From the NCBI RefSeq assembly GCF_006439055.1, contig NZ_RCZC01000001.1, positions 186,001 through 250,000 on the forward strand: a stretch of 64,000 nt of DNA, read 5' to 3'. The notes beneath the pieces are model-generated. The model did no database searches. It was not told the DNA's origin and saw nothing but the letters and a program-made list of their open reading frames with translations. This DNA comes from Sphingomonas glacialis (lineage in GTDB: Bacteria; Pseudomonadota; Alphaproteobacteria; Sphingomonadales; Sphingomonadaceae). This document shows positions 55,082 to 64,000 of the stretch, one piece after another; position 1 is the stretch's first letter; the number at the start of each line of letters is the position of its first letter. A program made the translations under genes and the position numbers.

Positions 55082-56887
55082 GTGACCCCTCTCCACACCA
55101 TCCGCAATTTCTCGATCATCGCGCATATCGATCATGGCAAGTCGACGCTCGCCGACCGCCTGATCCAGGCGACCGGCGGCCTGACCGACCGCGAAATGTC
55201 CGAGCAAGTCCTTGATAACATGGACATCGAGAAAGAGCGCGGGATCACCATCAAGGCGCAGACGGTGCGCCTGCGCTACACCGCGCACGACGGCGTCGAC
55301 TATACGCTCAACCTGATGGACACGCCGGGCCATGTCGACTTCGCCTATGAAGTCAGCCGGTCGCTCGCCGCATGCGAAGGCGCGCTGCTCGTCGTCGATG
55401 CCGCGCAGGGTGTGGAAGCGCAGACGCTCGCCAACGTCTATCAGTCGATCGAGCATGATCACGAGATCATCCCGGTCATCAACAAGATCGATCTCCCCGC
55501 CGCTGACGTCGACAAGGTCAAGGCCGAGATCGAGGAAGTGATCGGCCTCGATGCGTCGCAAGCCGTGCTCACCAGCGCCAAGGCCGGGATCGGCATCGCC
55601 GAAGTGCTCGAGGCGATCGTCACGCGCATCCCGCCGCCCAAGGGCGATGCCGATGCGCCGTTGAAGGCGATGCTCGTCGACAGCTGGTACGACCCGTATC
55701 TCGGCGTCGTCATCCTCGTGCGCGTGGTCGCGGGCGTCCTCAAGAAGGGCCAGCAGATCAAGTTCATGCAGGCCGGCACGCTCCATCTGGTCGACCGCGT
55801 CGGCTGCTTCCGCCCGAAGATCGAGCAATTGACCGATCTCGGTCCCGGCGAAATCGGCTTCATCACCGCGCAGATCAAGGAAGTCGCGCAGACCCGCGTC
55901 GGCGACACGATCACCGATGCCAAGCGCCCCGCGACCGAAGCGCTGCCGGGCTTCAAGGAGGTCCAGCCGGTGGTATTCTGCGGCCTGTTCCCGGTCGACG
56001 CCGCCGATTTCGAGAAGCTGCGCGAGAGCATCTCCAAGCTGCGCCTCAACGATGCGAGCTTCTCGTTCGAGATGGAAACCAGCGCGGCGTTGGGCTTCGG
56101 CTTCCGCTGCGGCTTCCTGGGGCTGCTCCACCTGGAAATCATCCAGGAGCGCCTGACGCGCGAATACGATCTCGACCTCATCACCACCGCGCCGTCGGTG
56201 GTCTATGACATCGAGCTGACGCACGGCGGCGGGACGATCGAGCTGCACAACCCCGCCGACATGCCCGATCCCAACAAGATCCTGAGCATTTCCGAGCCGT
56301 GGATCCAGGCGGTGATCTACGTTCCCGACGAATATCTCGGCAGCGTGCTGAAGCTCTGCCAGGACCGCCGTGGGATCCAGAAGGACCTCACCTATGTCGG
56401 CGGCCGCGCGCAGGCGACGTACGAGCTGCCGCTCAACGAAGTCGTGTTCGATTTCTACGACCGGCTGAAGTCGCTGTCGAAGGGCTATGCCAGCTTCGAC
56501 TACACCCAGATCGGCAAGCGCGAGGGCGACCTCGTCAAGATGAGCATCCTCGTCAACGAGGAACCGGTCGACGCGCTGTCGATGATCGTCCACCGCGGCA
56601 CCGCCGAGACGCGCGGGCGCGGCATGGTCGAGCGGCTCAAGGATCTCATCCCGCGGCATCTGTTCAAGATCCCGATCCAGGCGGCGATCGGCGGCAAGGT
56701 GATCGCGCGCGAGACGATCAGCGCGATGCGCAAGGACGTGACCGCAAAATGCTATGGCGGCGATGCTTCGCGCAAGCGCAAGCTGCTCGACAAGCAGAAG
56801 AAGGGCAAGTTGAAGATGCGCGAGTACGGGAGCGTGAGCATCCCGCAGGAGGCGTTTATTGCGGCGCTGAGGATGGGGGAAGAGTGA
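55082..56887 (+). CDS. lepA: elongation factor 4 (LepA)
   Basis: A 601-residue translational GTPase. G-motifs [22 protein letters not shown] and NKIDLP are intact, as is the C-terminal LepA domain ([59 protein letters not shown]). The start is GTG 55082, which gives the normal N-terminus [15 protein letters not shown]; the frame is open a little upstream. It is thought to remobilise stalled ribosomes. A three-hairpin module begins 8 bases after the stop. Confidence 0.97.
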   Translation: MTPLHTIRNFSIIAHIDHGKSTLADRLIQATGGLTDREMSEQVLDNMDIEKERGITIKAQTVRLRYTAHDGVDYTLNLMDTPGHVDFAYEVSRSLAACEGALLVVDAAQGVEAQTLANVYQSIEHDHEIIPVINKIDLPAADVDKVKAEIEEVIGLDASQAVLTSAKAGIGIAEVLEAIVTRIPPPKGDADAPLKAMLVDSWYDPYLGVVILVRVVAGVLKKGQQIKFMQAGTLHLVDRVGCFRPKIEQLTDLGPGEIGFITAQIKEVAQTRVGDTITDAKRPATEALPGFKEVQPVVFCGLFPVDAADFEKLRESISKLRLNDASFSFEMETSAALGFGFRCGFLGLLHLEIIQERLTREYDLDLITTAPSVVYDIELTHGGGTIELHNPADMPDPNKILSISEPWIQAVIYVPDEYLGSVLKLCQDRRGIQKDLTYVGGRAQATYELPLNEVVFDFYDRLKSLSKGYASFDYTQIGKREGDLVKMSILVNEEPVDALSMIVHRGTAETRGRGMVERLKDLIPRHLFKIPIQAAIGGKVIARETISAMRKDVTAKCYGGDASRKRKLLDKQKKGKLKMREYGSVSIPQEAFIAALRMGEE

Positions 56888-56895
56888 GGCCCGAG

Positions 56896-56997
56896 CCTAA
56901 CGCAAGGATTGCGCAGCAATCGTTGCGTTAGGCGAGGATCAGCCGAACTCCGGCCGGCGGCGCTAGCAGCGCCGTCCGACGACGCGGCTTTGCCGCG
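56896..56997. repeat. three-hairpin module, copy C (after lepA)
   Basis: Hairpin 1 has arms CCTAACGCAA (56896) and TTGCGTTAGG (to 56932) around an inner GATTGC gca GCAATC. The core GGCCGGCGGC ... GCCGTCCGACG contains hairpin 2, CGGCGCT agc AGCGCCG. Hairpin 3 is CGCGGC ttt GCCGCG. Confidence 0.75.
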
Positions 56998-57026
56998 GCG
57001 CGCTCCACGCCCCGCCGCCCCAACGT

Positions 57027-57122
57027 CGTCACCCCGGGCCCGTCCCGGGGTCCACCGGGATGCACACGCTGCCATCGAGGCGCGCGCGCCACGGTAGACC
57101 CCGGCACAAGGCCGGGGTGACG
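57027..57122. repeat. 96-bp paired-hairpin repeat, copy 5
   Basis: Left arm type b (CCCCGGGCCCGTCCCGGGG), right arm type a (CCCCGGCACAAGGCCGGGG), 96 bp. Tandem with copy 6, 33 bp away. Confidence 0.9.
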
Positions 57123-57155
57123 AAGGGAGGACACGCCCCCCCCAAAAAAAAGAAC

Positions 57156-57253
57156 CGTCACCCCGGGCTCGTCCCGGGGCCCACCGCGCCGCACACACTA
57201 CCATCGCGGCGCGAGCGGCACGGCACAGCCCCCGCCACAAGGCCGGGGTGGCA
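57156..57253. repeat. paired-hairpin repeat, copy 6 (diverged)
   Basis: Left arm type b (CCCCGGGCTCGTCCCGGGG). The right arm is a degraded type a (CCGCCACAAGGCCGGGGTGGC), so the terminal GTGACG is mutated. Direct tandem with copy 5. Confidence 0.8.
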
Positions 57254-58002
57254 GACGAGAGCAAATACCCCCCTCACCCACCCTTCTGCCGCCGCCTCGC
57301 CCGCTTAACCGCCGCCACCCCATCCCCCGCCACCCCCGCCCCCGGCTCCCCCGCCACCGCATCGACGACCGCCCGCGACGGCGCGAGCCCGTTCGCCAGC
57401 TCGGAAACCCACAGCGGAACATCCCCGCCATGCTCGCTCCAATGCGGCTCGAACGGATCGATCCCCTCGACCAACTCATCCTCCTCGCACTCGGCCGACG
57501 GCAGCAGCGTCCCGCGATATTCCGACCCGCCCTGCGGCACGCGCACGAACGCCACGTCGGGATCGTCCTCGGCCGCATCCGCCGCCGCCTCGCCGCCCTG
57601 CTCCTGCGCCGCCACCGCCACACGCCGCCGAGCGGCAAGGCACTCGAGCGCCGCCATCACCGCATCCTGCGCCTCGGCATCGAGCGTGACCCCGGCAAAC
57701 CCCTCGATCGACGCCGCCAGCGCATCGCCGCGCGCCGCCACCGCCGCGAGATCGGGCGTGCCCGCGACGGTGGTGCGCATCGTCGTGGTCGTCGCCTCGG
57801 CGACCGCGCCCGCTTCCGCGCCCCCACCGGCACTGGCGCCAGCGGTCGCACCAGCGCTCGCCCCAGCCCCACCACCACCGCCCGCGCTCGCGCCCGCCGT
57901 CGCGCGCGTGCTGACATAGTTGATCGTTGTGCGGCGCCCCTCGGCGTCCTGGCCATAGTGGCGCAGGCAGAACATCAGCAGCGCATCGTTGCGCTTGCGC
58001 CG

Positions 58003-58066
58003 AGTGCCGGGTCGGCCCGTCCCCCGGACGGGCCTAAACCATGCGGGGCATGGTTTACCCGGCACT
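58003..58066. repeat. three-way-junction palindromic element P1 (in frame inside the broken gene)
   Basis: The outer stem AGTGCCGGGT / ACCCGGCACT (10 bp) encloses two 9-bp perfect hairpins: GGCCCGTCC ccc GGACGGGCC and AAACCATGC ggg GCATGGTTT, each separated by a single base. Read on the minus strand in frame it encodes VPGKPCPAWFRPVRGTGRP and adjoining residues. Confidence 0.88.
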
Positions 58067-58181
58067 CCGATCACCTTGCCAGCGGCGATGACGGGGACGA
58101 GCTCGCCCTCGATCGCGCGCTCGAACGCGATGTCCTTCAGCCGCTGCACGCCGTAATCGAGCGCCGCATCCCAGGCGCGGC

Positions 58182-58247
58182 GCGTTGCAGGTTGGATCGT
58201 CCCCCGGACGATCCTGAATATGCCGGGGGCATATTCACCTGCAACGC
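58182..58247. repeat. three-way-junction palindromic element P2
   Basis: The outer stem GCGTTGCAGGT / ACCTGCAACGC (11 bp) encloses GGATCGTCC ccc GGACGATCC and GAATATGCC ggg GGCATATTC. It has the same spacing and loops as P1 with different stem sequences; every change is compensated. In the downstream frame it reads VAGEYAPGIFRIVRGTIQP, alignable to the P1 peptide. Confidence 0.88.
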
Positions 58248-58530
58248 CTCGGCGCCGGGCGCGCGGCGCAGCGTATAGGCGTTGGCCTGCGCCATGTTGC
58301 ACATCGCCGCGGCGCGGGAGACGCTGCCGGTATCGGCGAGCGCCTCGATGAACGCCTTCTGCCGCTCGGGCGTCCAGCCGTCATGGCGATATTTGCGGGG
58401 ACGGGGGTGAACTCGGGAAGAGCCGGTCGCGCCTCGCGCGCGACGGGGGTGCGGTTCTGCATGACAGTGCCTCCGGTTGCGGTTGGTGCGCGGAGGGTAG
58501 GCAGATTCGGGGCGTGTAGGACAGCGTTTT

Positions 58531-58545
58531 GTTTATGTTTTGTTC
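58531..58545. promoter_or_regulatory. candidate LexA box
   Basis: GTTT-ATGTTTT-GTTC, one mismatch from the alphaproteobacterial LexA consensus GTTC-N7-GTTC, 69 bp upstream of the broken HTH gene start. The rest of the 304-base gap 58463-58766 shows no gene. Confidence 0.4.
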
Positions 58546-58766
58546 TCATTATGATTGACAACACTTTGCGCTCCGGGTCAAGCGAAAGCGCTCCGGAAAC
58601 CCGAAGCCCTGACGTCGACCGGCAAAGCCCAATCCTTGAGCGAAATGTAAAGAAAGCGGTAGCCGTGCGCAACTTGCGCCGTGGGAGCCAGCGTGTGGGC
58701 ATGATCAGGGAGCTAGACGATGGCTGTCGCAGAAAAGCTGGTGCAAACCCAGCGCCTCAGCGCTCT

Positions 58767-59261
58767 CTAAATCAAATCCCAGCCGGTTGAAAAGTTGAGG
58801 TCGGCGATGAAGGTTACGGGATGCATCCAATTTACGCCACAGTCTCCGCACACGTCTGGAACGTGCCGTCGTGCGCCGGTCCGTGTTGGTTTCGAAACCT
58901 CTGCCGTCACCACGCAGCGATCGACATGGCCCCGCGCCGCGGCGATCAGGAACGGATCCTGCCCGATGGTGATGAGGTCGGCTTCGTTTAACGGGTGACC
59001 ATACAATTCGAGTACAGCCTGGACTGCGGCGGGGTCGCTCGGCTCGTTTAGAAGCAGCGCCTTTTTTGTTACCGCGTCGTGCATCCATGCGGCGAGTTCA
59101 TCCGTGCCGCCCTCAACCTCGGCGTAAATTTCCGCTGGCATCTTTACCATTCCGCCATGCCCATGATGGATCAGCCAACGCCAAAACTCTGGAACACGTC
59201 TATGCCCATACCAAGTATTGTGCGCCGTAATAAGCGCATTGGCGTCGAGCAGGTAAAGCAT
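58767..59261 (-). CDS. DUF4411 family (PIN-like) protein, putative toxin
   Basis: A 164-residue protein beginning MLYLLDANALITAHNTWYG, the Asp-containing start of PIN-like nucleases, with acidic EFWRWLIHHG and a later ADLITIGQDPFLIAAARGH (further Asp). A Cys pair (PDVCGDCGVNW) near residue 140 is typical of DUF4411. ATG 59261 overlaps the stop of the ImmA/IrrE gene (TGATG). The pair is a recurrent module thought to be toxin-antitoxin; not experimentally shown here. Confidence 0.88.
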   Translation of the reverse strand: MLYLLDANALITAHNTWYGHRRVPEFWRWLIHHGHGGMVKMPAEIYAEVEGGTDELAAWMHDAVTKKALLLNEPSDPAAVQAVLELYGHPLNEADLITIGQDPFLIAAARGHVDRCVVTAEVSKPTRTGARRHVPDVCGDCGVNWMHPVTFIADLNFSTGWDLI

Positions 59262-60469
59262 CAGGCCGTAGCTCGCCGCGGTTCAGCAAGAAGTGGATAG
59301 ACGTTCATCGGCTTGACACCGAGCATTCTAGCGGCTCGGGTCGGGGTCAAAGATCCGTCTGCCATGCCCTGTCGCGCGACCGAGAGGATGGCCGAACCAA
59401 GACGGTGCCGCCGGACGACATACCAATTCGGCCCGCCTTCTTTGGCGCGGTTTTTCTCACGCTCCCGTTCCCTTTGCGCGAGCCATTGACCTCGAAACGC
59501 GTCCCGAAGTTCTTCCCAACGCCCCTCGCCAATGATCCCCGCCCGAAACAACTGGTAGGCGACCATCGACCGGCTGATACGCGCGCGATTGGCAAGGACG
59601 TCTATAAGAGTGGCATCGTCACCGCCGCCACGTAGTAGCTGACCGAGGTTGATAATCTCGGCTTGATCAACCAGGGCTGCTGCTGCAGCGTCGTTGCATA
59701 GTTGCTCGATGCGTCCATTGGGCGCTCCGCCGCTGACGCCGGTCTCGCCCAGCAGGAGATGCGCCACTTCGTGCAAGAGCGTGAAGGACCACGCGGCCTT
59801 TGCGTCTTGATCGTTCACGACGATGAAGGGTGCTAGCTTATCCGAGATGGCGAAGCCTCGAAATATTCTTGCCTCAATCGCCGTGGACCAATGGCCGCAG
59901 TCTCCAGCTAGAAGGACAAATACACCTCTGGCCTCAACCAAGCTACGAATATAGCCGAATGCATCTTCTCCGCGGGCGTGCGACCGGTATTCGACCCGGT
60001 CGAAGCCCAGAGTTTCGACAATTATACTGGCAAGCGCGGCGGAATCGCGCGTGCCGGCGGCCGCCCCGACCAACTCAACATCCATTGCGTCTTCGTCGTC
60101 TTCAAGTGTTTCCCGGACAAGTGCTTGCCGGGCCTTTACATCCCGCAGCAAGGTAGCAAGCAACACGTTAGAAGGATCACCTCGGTCTGGTAGCGTTCTA
60201 AAATCTTGCCCAAGCTCCGCTGGCGCTGGAACCCCAGGCAGATAGAAAGTGAGAAGAGGGCGATGATACTGCGCGGCCATGCGTCGCAACAGCGGGGCCG
60301 TAGGAATGACATTACCAGCTTCCATGGCCGCCAGCCGTTCCTCGCCGGACACGCCACGGGAAGGCTTTAAGTCGATTTTTCGGGCAGCCGCTTCCCTGTC
60401 GAGGCCTGCCGTCTCGCGCGCCCAGATCAGGATCTCAGGGTTCAGACCAGCCACATTCACACCATGCAC
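59261..60469 (-). CDS. Xre HTH - ImmA/IrrE metallopeptidase fusion
   Basis: A 402-residue (or slightly shorter) protein. The N-terminal Xre-type domain (about 10-75; LIWARETAGLDREAAARKIDL ... AAMEAGNVIPTAPLLRRMAAQY) is followed by the ImmA/IrrE domain with HEVAHLLLGETG, the zinc-binding HExxH. The C-terminal LTPTRAARMLGVKPMNVYPLL looks like a second short HTH. GTG 60469 or GTG 60460 could start it; neither has a clear ribosome site. First gene of the two-gene unit with the DUF4411 protein; it probably acts as antitoxin and regulator (inference). Base composition looks less GC-rich than in neighbouring genes. Confidence 0.9.
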   Translation of the reverse strand: MHGVNVAGLNPEILIWARETAGLDREAAARKIDLKPSRGVSGEERLAAMEAGNVIPTAPLLRRMAAQYHRPLLTFYLPGVPAPAELGQDFRTLPDRGDPSNVLLATLLRDVKARQALVRETLEDDEDAMDVELVGAAAGTRDSAALASIIVETLGFDRVEYRSHARGEDAFGYIRSLVEARGVFVLLAGDCGHWSTAIEARIFRGFAISDKLAPFIVVNDQDAKAAWSFTLLHEVAHLLLGETGVSGGAPNGRIEQLCNDAAAAALVDQAEIINLGQLLRGGGDDATLIDVLANRARISRSMVAYQLFRAGIIGEGRWEELRDAFRGQWLAQREREREKNRAKEGGPNWYVVRRHRLGSAILSVARQGMADGSLTPTRAARMLGVKPMNVYPLLAEPRRATA

Positions 60470-60616
60470 GTGTGAGAGTTAACGCGCTACCTCGATCATC
60501 GGCCTGACTGTTATCCGGGAAATCCAACATTTGATATTCACGGAATTAAGTCCCCTATCGTTCTTTAATGTGGCTTAGAGCGACCTGCCTGCACAAGTCA
60601 GTTTCGGTCCGCCAAC

Positions 60617-60647
60617 AAAAAAAGGCCGGACGCTTTCGCGCCCGGCC
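60617..60647 (-). terminator. intrinsic terminator of typA
   Basis: On the minus strand GGCCGGGCGC gaaa GCGTCCGGCC followed by a run of seven T, 28 bp after the typA stop. Confidence 0.92.
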
Positions 60648-60674
60648 CCTTAAACCCAACCTACAAAACCAGCC

Positions 60675-62516
60675 TTAGCTAAGCTTCGCCCGGCTCGCCC
60701 GCTTGCGCTCGTTCGCATCGAGGAAGCGCTTGCGCAGTCGGATCGACTTCGGCGTCACCTCGACCATCTCGTCGTCGTCGATATAGGCGATCGCCTGCTC
60801 GAGCGTCGCGCGCTTCGGGGGCGACAGGCGGACCTGGTCGTCCTTGCCGCCGCTGGCGCGGAAGTTGGTCAGCGCCTTGGTCTTCATCGGGTTGACTTCG
60901 AGATCGTCGGGCTTGGCGTTCTCGCCGACGATCATGCCCTCGTACAGCGCCTCGCCGTGGCCGACGAACAGGATGCCGCGCTCTTCGAGCGGACCCAGCG
61001 CGTAGTTATTGGCTTCGCCCGACCCGTTCGAGATCAGCACGCCGTTCTTGCGGCCTTCGATGTTGCCCTTGTGCGGGCCGTACTTCTCGAACAGCCGGTT
61101 CATGATGCCGGTGCCGCGCGTGTCCGACAGGAACTCGCCGTGATAGCCGATCATGCCGCGCGAGGGGGCGGAGAAGGTGATGCGCGTCTTGCCGCCGGTC
61201 GAGGGCCGCATGTCGGTCATCTCGGCCTTGCGCAGGTTCATCTTCTCGACGACCGTGCCCGAATATTCCTCGTCGACGTCGATGATGACGGTCTCGTACG
61301 GCTCGGTCTTGTTACCCTGCTCGTCTTCGCTGAACAGCACGCGCGGGCGGCTGATGCCGAGCTCGAAGCCTTCGCGGCGCATCGTCTCGATCAGGACGCC
61401 GAGCTGAAGCTCGCCGCGGCCGGCGACTTCGAAGCTGTCCTTGTCCGAGGCTTCGGTCACCTTGACGGCGACGTTCGACTCGGCCTCGCGGAACAGCCGC
61501 TCGCGGATCATGCGGCTCGTCACCTTGGTGCCCTCGCGACCCGCCATCGGCGAATCGTTGACGGCAAAGCGCATCGACAGCGTGGGCGGATCGATCGGCT
61601 GGGCGTGGAGCGGCTCGCTGACCGTGATGTCGGCGATCGTGTCGGCAACCGTTGCCACCGAAAGACCGGCGAGGCTGATGATGTCGCCGGCCTTGGCTTC
61701 GTCGACGGGAACGCGGTCGAGCCCGCGGAACGACATGATCTTCGACGCACGGCCGGTCTCGACGATCTTGCCGTCGTTATCGAGCGCGTGGATCGGCTGG
61801 TTGAGCTTGACCACGCCCGAGTTGACGCGGCCGGTGAGGATGCGGCCCAAGAAGGGGTCGCGGTCGAGCAGCGTGACGAGGAAGGTGAAGGGCACGCCGG
61901 CGACTTCGACCTTCGGTGCGGGGACGTGCTTCACGATCGTCTCGAACATCGGGATCAGCGTGCCTTCGCGCGCGTCCATGTCGGTCGAGGCATAGCCGTT
62001 GCGGCCCGATGCGTAGAGCACGGGGAAATCGAGCTGCTCGTCATTGGCGTCGAGCGACACGAATAGGTCGAACACTTCGTCGAGCACTTCCTGGATGCGC
62101 GCGTCGTTACGGTCGACCTTGTTGACGACGACGATCGGCTTGAGGCCGAGCGCGAGCGCCTTGCCGGTGACGAACTTGGTCTGCGGCATCGCGCCTTCCG
62201 ACGAATCGACCAGCAGGACGACGCCGTCGACCATGCTCAGGATCCGCTCGACCTCGCCGCCGAAATCGGCGTGGCCGGGGGTGTCGACGATGTTGATGCG
62301 GATGCTCTCGGATTCACCCGGCGGGGTCCAGTCGACCGAGGTCGGCTTGGCGAGAATGGTGATTCCGCGCTCTTTTTCGAGATCGTTCGAGTCCATCGCA
62401 CGCTCTTCGACGCGCTGGTTGTCGCGGAAGGTGCCGGACTGGCGGAACAGCTGGTCGACGAGGGTTGTCTTACCATGATCGACGTGTGCGATGATGGCCA
62501 CATTGCGGAGGCTCAT
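60675..62516 (-). CDS. typA: ribosome-associated GTPase TypA/BipA
   Basis: A 613-residue translational GTPase. ATG 62516 gives the normal start [28 protein letters not shown]; the open frame extends further upstream but that part includes a palindromic repeat. Switch motifs [12 protein letters not shown] and NKVDRNDAR are present, as is the C-terminal domain ([38 protein letters not shown]). It binds the 70S ribosome under stress or low temperature. Transcription ends at 60617-60647. Confidence 0.97.
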   Translation of the reverse strand: MSLRNVAIIAHVDHGKTTLVDQLFRQSGTFRDNQRVEERAMDSNDLEKERGITILAKPTSVDWTPPGESESIRINIVDTPGHADFGGEVERILSMVDGVVLLVDSSEGAMPQTKFVTGKALALGLKPIVVVNKVDRNDARIQEVLDEVFDLFVSLDANDEQLDFPVLYASGRNGYASTDMDAREGTLIPMFETIVKHVPAPKVEVAGVPFTFLVTLLDRDPFLGRILTGRVNSGVVKLNQPIHALDNDGKIVETGRASKIMSFRGLDRVPVDEAKAGDIISLAGLSVATVADTIADITVSEPLHAQPIDPPTLSMRFAVNDSPMAGREGTKVTSRMIRERLFREAESNVAVKVTEASDKDSFEVAGRGELQLGVLIETMRREGFELGISRPRVLFSEDEQGNKTEPYETVIIDVDEEYSGTVVEKMNLRKAEMTDMRPSTGGKTRITFSAPSRGMIGYHGEFLSDTRGTGIMNRLFEKYGPHKGNIEGRKNGVLISNGSGEANNYALGPLEERGILFVGHGEALYEGMIVGENAKPDDLEVNPMKTKALTNFRASGGKDDQVRLSPPKRATLEQAIAYIDDDEMVEVTPKSIRLRKRFLDANERKRASRAKLS

Positions 62517-62648
62517 GAATATAGCTCGATGAAGTGAGGAATGATTGCGTTGGGCCCCTAGCGCAAATGGTGCGTCGCGGAAAGGGGGGTGGTTTTTTGG
62601 GGGCATCCCTGCCGTGGACGGTTTGGCGACCCGGATGCGCGAACACCT

Positions 62649-62757
62649 AAGCCCCTCCCCTTCAGGGGAGGGGTTGGGGGTGGGGCCGGGTCTCACCGAG
62701 ACCAACGGCTGCAGTCACGTCCCCACCCCAACCCCTCCCCTGAAGGGGAGGGGCTCT
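62649..62757. repeat. REP-like inverted pair (CCCCTCCCC type), copy 2
   Basis: Left arm CCCCTCCCC ttca GGGGAGGGG, TTGGGGGTGGGGCC; right arm inverted, ending CCCCTGAAGGGGAGGGG. Matches the copy at 22143-22252. Confidence 0.85.
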
Positions 62758-62764
62758 CAAAGGT

Positions 62765-64000
62765 TCAGAACTTGCCCGCGACTTCCACGCCATACACGCG
62801 CGGCTCGCCGCGGATGTAGGTCGGGATGCCGAAGCCGCCGCCGGTGTTGCCCGCGTCGATCAGATACTTCTTGTCGAACGCATTACGCGCGAAGCCACCG
62901 ATCCGGTATTTGCCCTGCATAAGCTCGACGCCGGCACGGACGTTGACCAGCGTATAACCGCCCTGGCTGATCGCCTCCGAATTCGGCAGCTCGAAATACT
63001 GCTTGCTCTGGTACGTTGCCGACGGCGTCGCATAGAAGATCAGGTCGCCCGCGGGCACGCGCAGCGTCGCGCCGCCCGAAGCGCTGTATTTCGGCTGGAG
63101 CCGGAACTGGTCGCCCGAATAGACGCCGTACGACGCGTTGTTGGCGATCTTGCCGTCGACATAGGCGAAATTGCCGAACAGCTGGAGGAAGCGGCCGACC
63201 TTCAGATTGCCCTCGAACTCGGCGCCCGGGTTGTTCGCCTTGCCTGCGCTCTGCGTGGTGGTGACACCATTGTTGGTCACCGAGACCTGGAAGCCGTTAT
63301 ACGCCTGGTAGAACACGCCGAGCGATCCGGTGAACGGCCCGATCTTGCCCTTGATGCCGCCCTCATAGTTCCACACGACTTCGTCGGGAACGATCTGCAG
63401 GTTCGGTACGACGACGCCGCCGACCGTCTGCGCGGCGAGCTGCACCACCGGCGAGCGGCGGCCCTTGCTGATCGTCGCGTAGAGGTTGATGCTGTCGCTC
63501 ACGCGGTAGAGCGCGTTGAAGCGCGGCAGGATCGCGGTGAAGCTGCGCTGCGCGGTGAAGATCGTGCCGCCGGTGCTGACGGTGCCGAGCAGGCTGCTCT
63601 TCACCCCAAGCGACGCCAGGATCACCGAATTGGGCTGGACCGAGCTGTAGCCCGACTTGCGCTGCTCGATCAGCAGGCGTGCGCCCGCCGTCAGTTCGAG
63701 CCGCGGCGTCGGAATGTAGGTCCCGTCGGCGAATACCGAATAGGTGTCGTTGGTGCCGTAATTGGTGAATTCCGAGCTGTATGGGATCGCCGTCGCCGCG
63801 CCGCGCGTCAGCACGCGCGTGGCATTAGCGGCGGTCACCGTGCCGTTCGCCGCGACGCAGCCCGACACGCCGTTTGCGGCCAGCGCGGCGCGCACGCCGG
63901 CATAGGCCGCCGCGACCGAGCAGCCGAGATAGGTCCCCTCCTCGGTCGAGAAGGGCACGCGTTGGAGGTTGTTCTCGAAGAAACCGTTCCAGCCGAACGA
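62765..64000 (-). CDS. TonB-dependent receptor, C-terminal part (5' end outside window)
   Basis: About 411 C-terminal residues are visible; the open frame continues past the window edge. Barrel strands alternate with loops such as RLELTAGARLLIEQRKSGY, INLYATISKGRRSP, VVWNYEGGIKGKIGPFTGSLGVFYQAY and NVRAGVELMQGKYRIGGFARNAFDKKYL. It ends RVYGVEVAGKF with the terminal Phe required for outer-membrane insertion. The plug domain and TonB box lie outside. Substrate cannot be judged. No regulatory motif shared with the 6-18 kb locus is visible in the part present. Confidence 0.92.
   Translation of the reverse strand, partial: SFGWNGFFENNLQRVPFSTEEGTYLGCSVAAAYAGVRAALAANGVSGCVAANGTVTAANATRVLTRGAATAIPYSSEFTNYGTNDTYSVFADGTYIPTPRLELTAGARLLIEQRKSGYSSVQPNSVILASLGVKSSLLGTVSTGGTIFTAQRSFTAILPRFNALYRVSDSINLYATISKGRRSPVVQLAAQTVGGVVVPNLQIVPDEVVWNYEGGIKGKIGPFTGSLGVFYQAYNGFQVSVTNNGVTTTQSAGKANNPGAEFEGNLKVGRFLQLFGNFAYVDGKIANNASYGVYSGDQFRLQPKYSASGGATLRVPAGDLIFYATPSATYQSKQYFELPNSEAISQGGYTLVNVRAGVELMQGKYRIGGFARNAFDKKYLIDAGNTGGGFGIPTYIRGEPRVYGVEVAGKF

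Larger units (their letters stand above)
57274..58462 (-). pseudogene. broken HTH (terminase-small-subunit-like) gene carrying two palindromic insertions
   Basis: Reading starts at ATG 58462 (MQNRTPVAREARPALPEFTPVP) but the homologous continuation RKYRHDGWTPERQKAFIEALADTGSVSRAAAMCNMAQANAYTL is one base out of frame. The likely indel is in the GGGGACGGGGG tract near 58396-58407. A second frame change occurs across the 66-nt palindrome at 58182-58247; after it the frame AWDAALDYGVQRLKDIAFERAIEGELVPV continues to 57274 through a second, in-frame palindrome. The middle is a helix-turn-helix like that of small phage-type DNA-binding proteins; residues after NYVSTRAT are Gly/Ala/Thr low complexity, then an acidic tail. 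A homopolymer sequencing error could explain the first shift. Confidence 0.75.

Noticed and set aside
57830..57905. Gly/Ala/Thr-coding repeat tract considered as a functional repeat domain
   Set aside because: It lies in the broken gene; codon-level low complexity is the simpler explanation.
58700..58790. Short plus-strand frames near the DUF4411 gene
   Set aside because: They run into the opposite-strand gene and show no protein-like composition.

Overview
The window is a GC-rich alphaproteobacterial chromosome segment, most likely from a sphingomonad. The signs are the serC-serA-hisZ run, a split secE-nusG-rplKA / rplJL / rpoBC cluster, several TonB-dependent receptors, a hexuronate/galactoside utilisation locus with TonB-type uptake, and very abundant REP-like palindromes. 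These are inferences from gene content; no rRNA is present to confirm the genus.

Layout. 1-6032: a LOG-family protein (cut by the window edge), an extensin-like lipoprotein, then serine biosynthesis (serC, serA), a DUF559 nuclease-like gene framed by 39-bp inverted repeats, and hisZ. 6368-18696: a carbohydrate locus of TonB receptor, KduI, GH105, MFS hexuronate-type transporter, GntR/FCD regulator, exported GH2 beta-galactosidase, DUF4861 and DUF2264 proteins. An 11-bp palindrome TTGTAGTACAA, or a near copy, precedes three transcription units and probably unites them as one regulon. 18918-39808: translation and transcription core genes secE, nusG, rplK, rplA, rplJ, rplL, rpoB, rpoC. They are interrupted by a Crp/Fnr regulator, a cold-shock gene, an AsmA-like gene, a zinc-finger protein, a Tat-exported aminotransferase, and a DUF2975/HTH/membrane-protein operon with a 12-bp inverted-repeat operator. 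40006-56887: an S9 peptidase, a DJ-1/PfpI protein, membrane and exported proteins of unknown function, an OprB-type porin, a three-domain GH18-NodB-GT2 fusion, tRNA-Pro(CGG), pnuC and a NadR-like kinase (nicotinamide riboside salvage), an exported peroxiredoxin, a CsgG-SH3 protein, and lepA. 57274-64000: a broken HTH gene holding two three-way-junction palindromes, a DUF4411 / ImmA-IrrE pair, typA, and the 3' part of a second TonB receptor.

The most unusual content is the repeat landscape. (i) A 39-bp inverted repeat with one mismatch encloses the DUF559 gene; nearly the same arm occurs without the gene 1.7 kb upstream. (ii) Six copies of a roughly 96-bp paired-hairpin element have interchangeable arms. 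(iii) A three-hairpin module starts 7-13 nt after the stop codons of nusG, rplL and lepA. (iv) Two 64-66-nt cruciform elements lie inside one coding sequence, have covarying stems, and can be read as related 20-odd-residue peptides. (v) A nested palindrome separates rpoB from rpoC.

All calls were made by reading the sequence. No database search or folding program was run, so family names rest on recognised motifs, and start codons on visible ribosome binding sites and family length.
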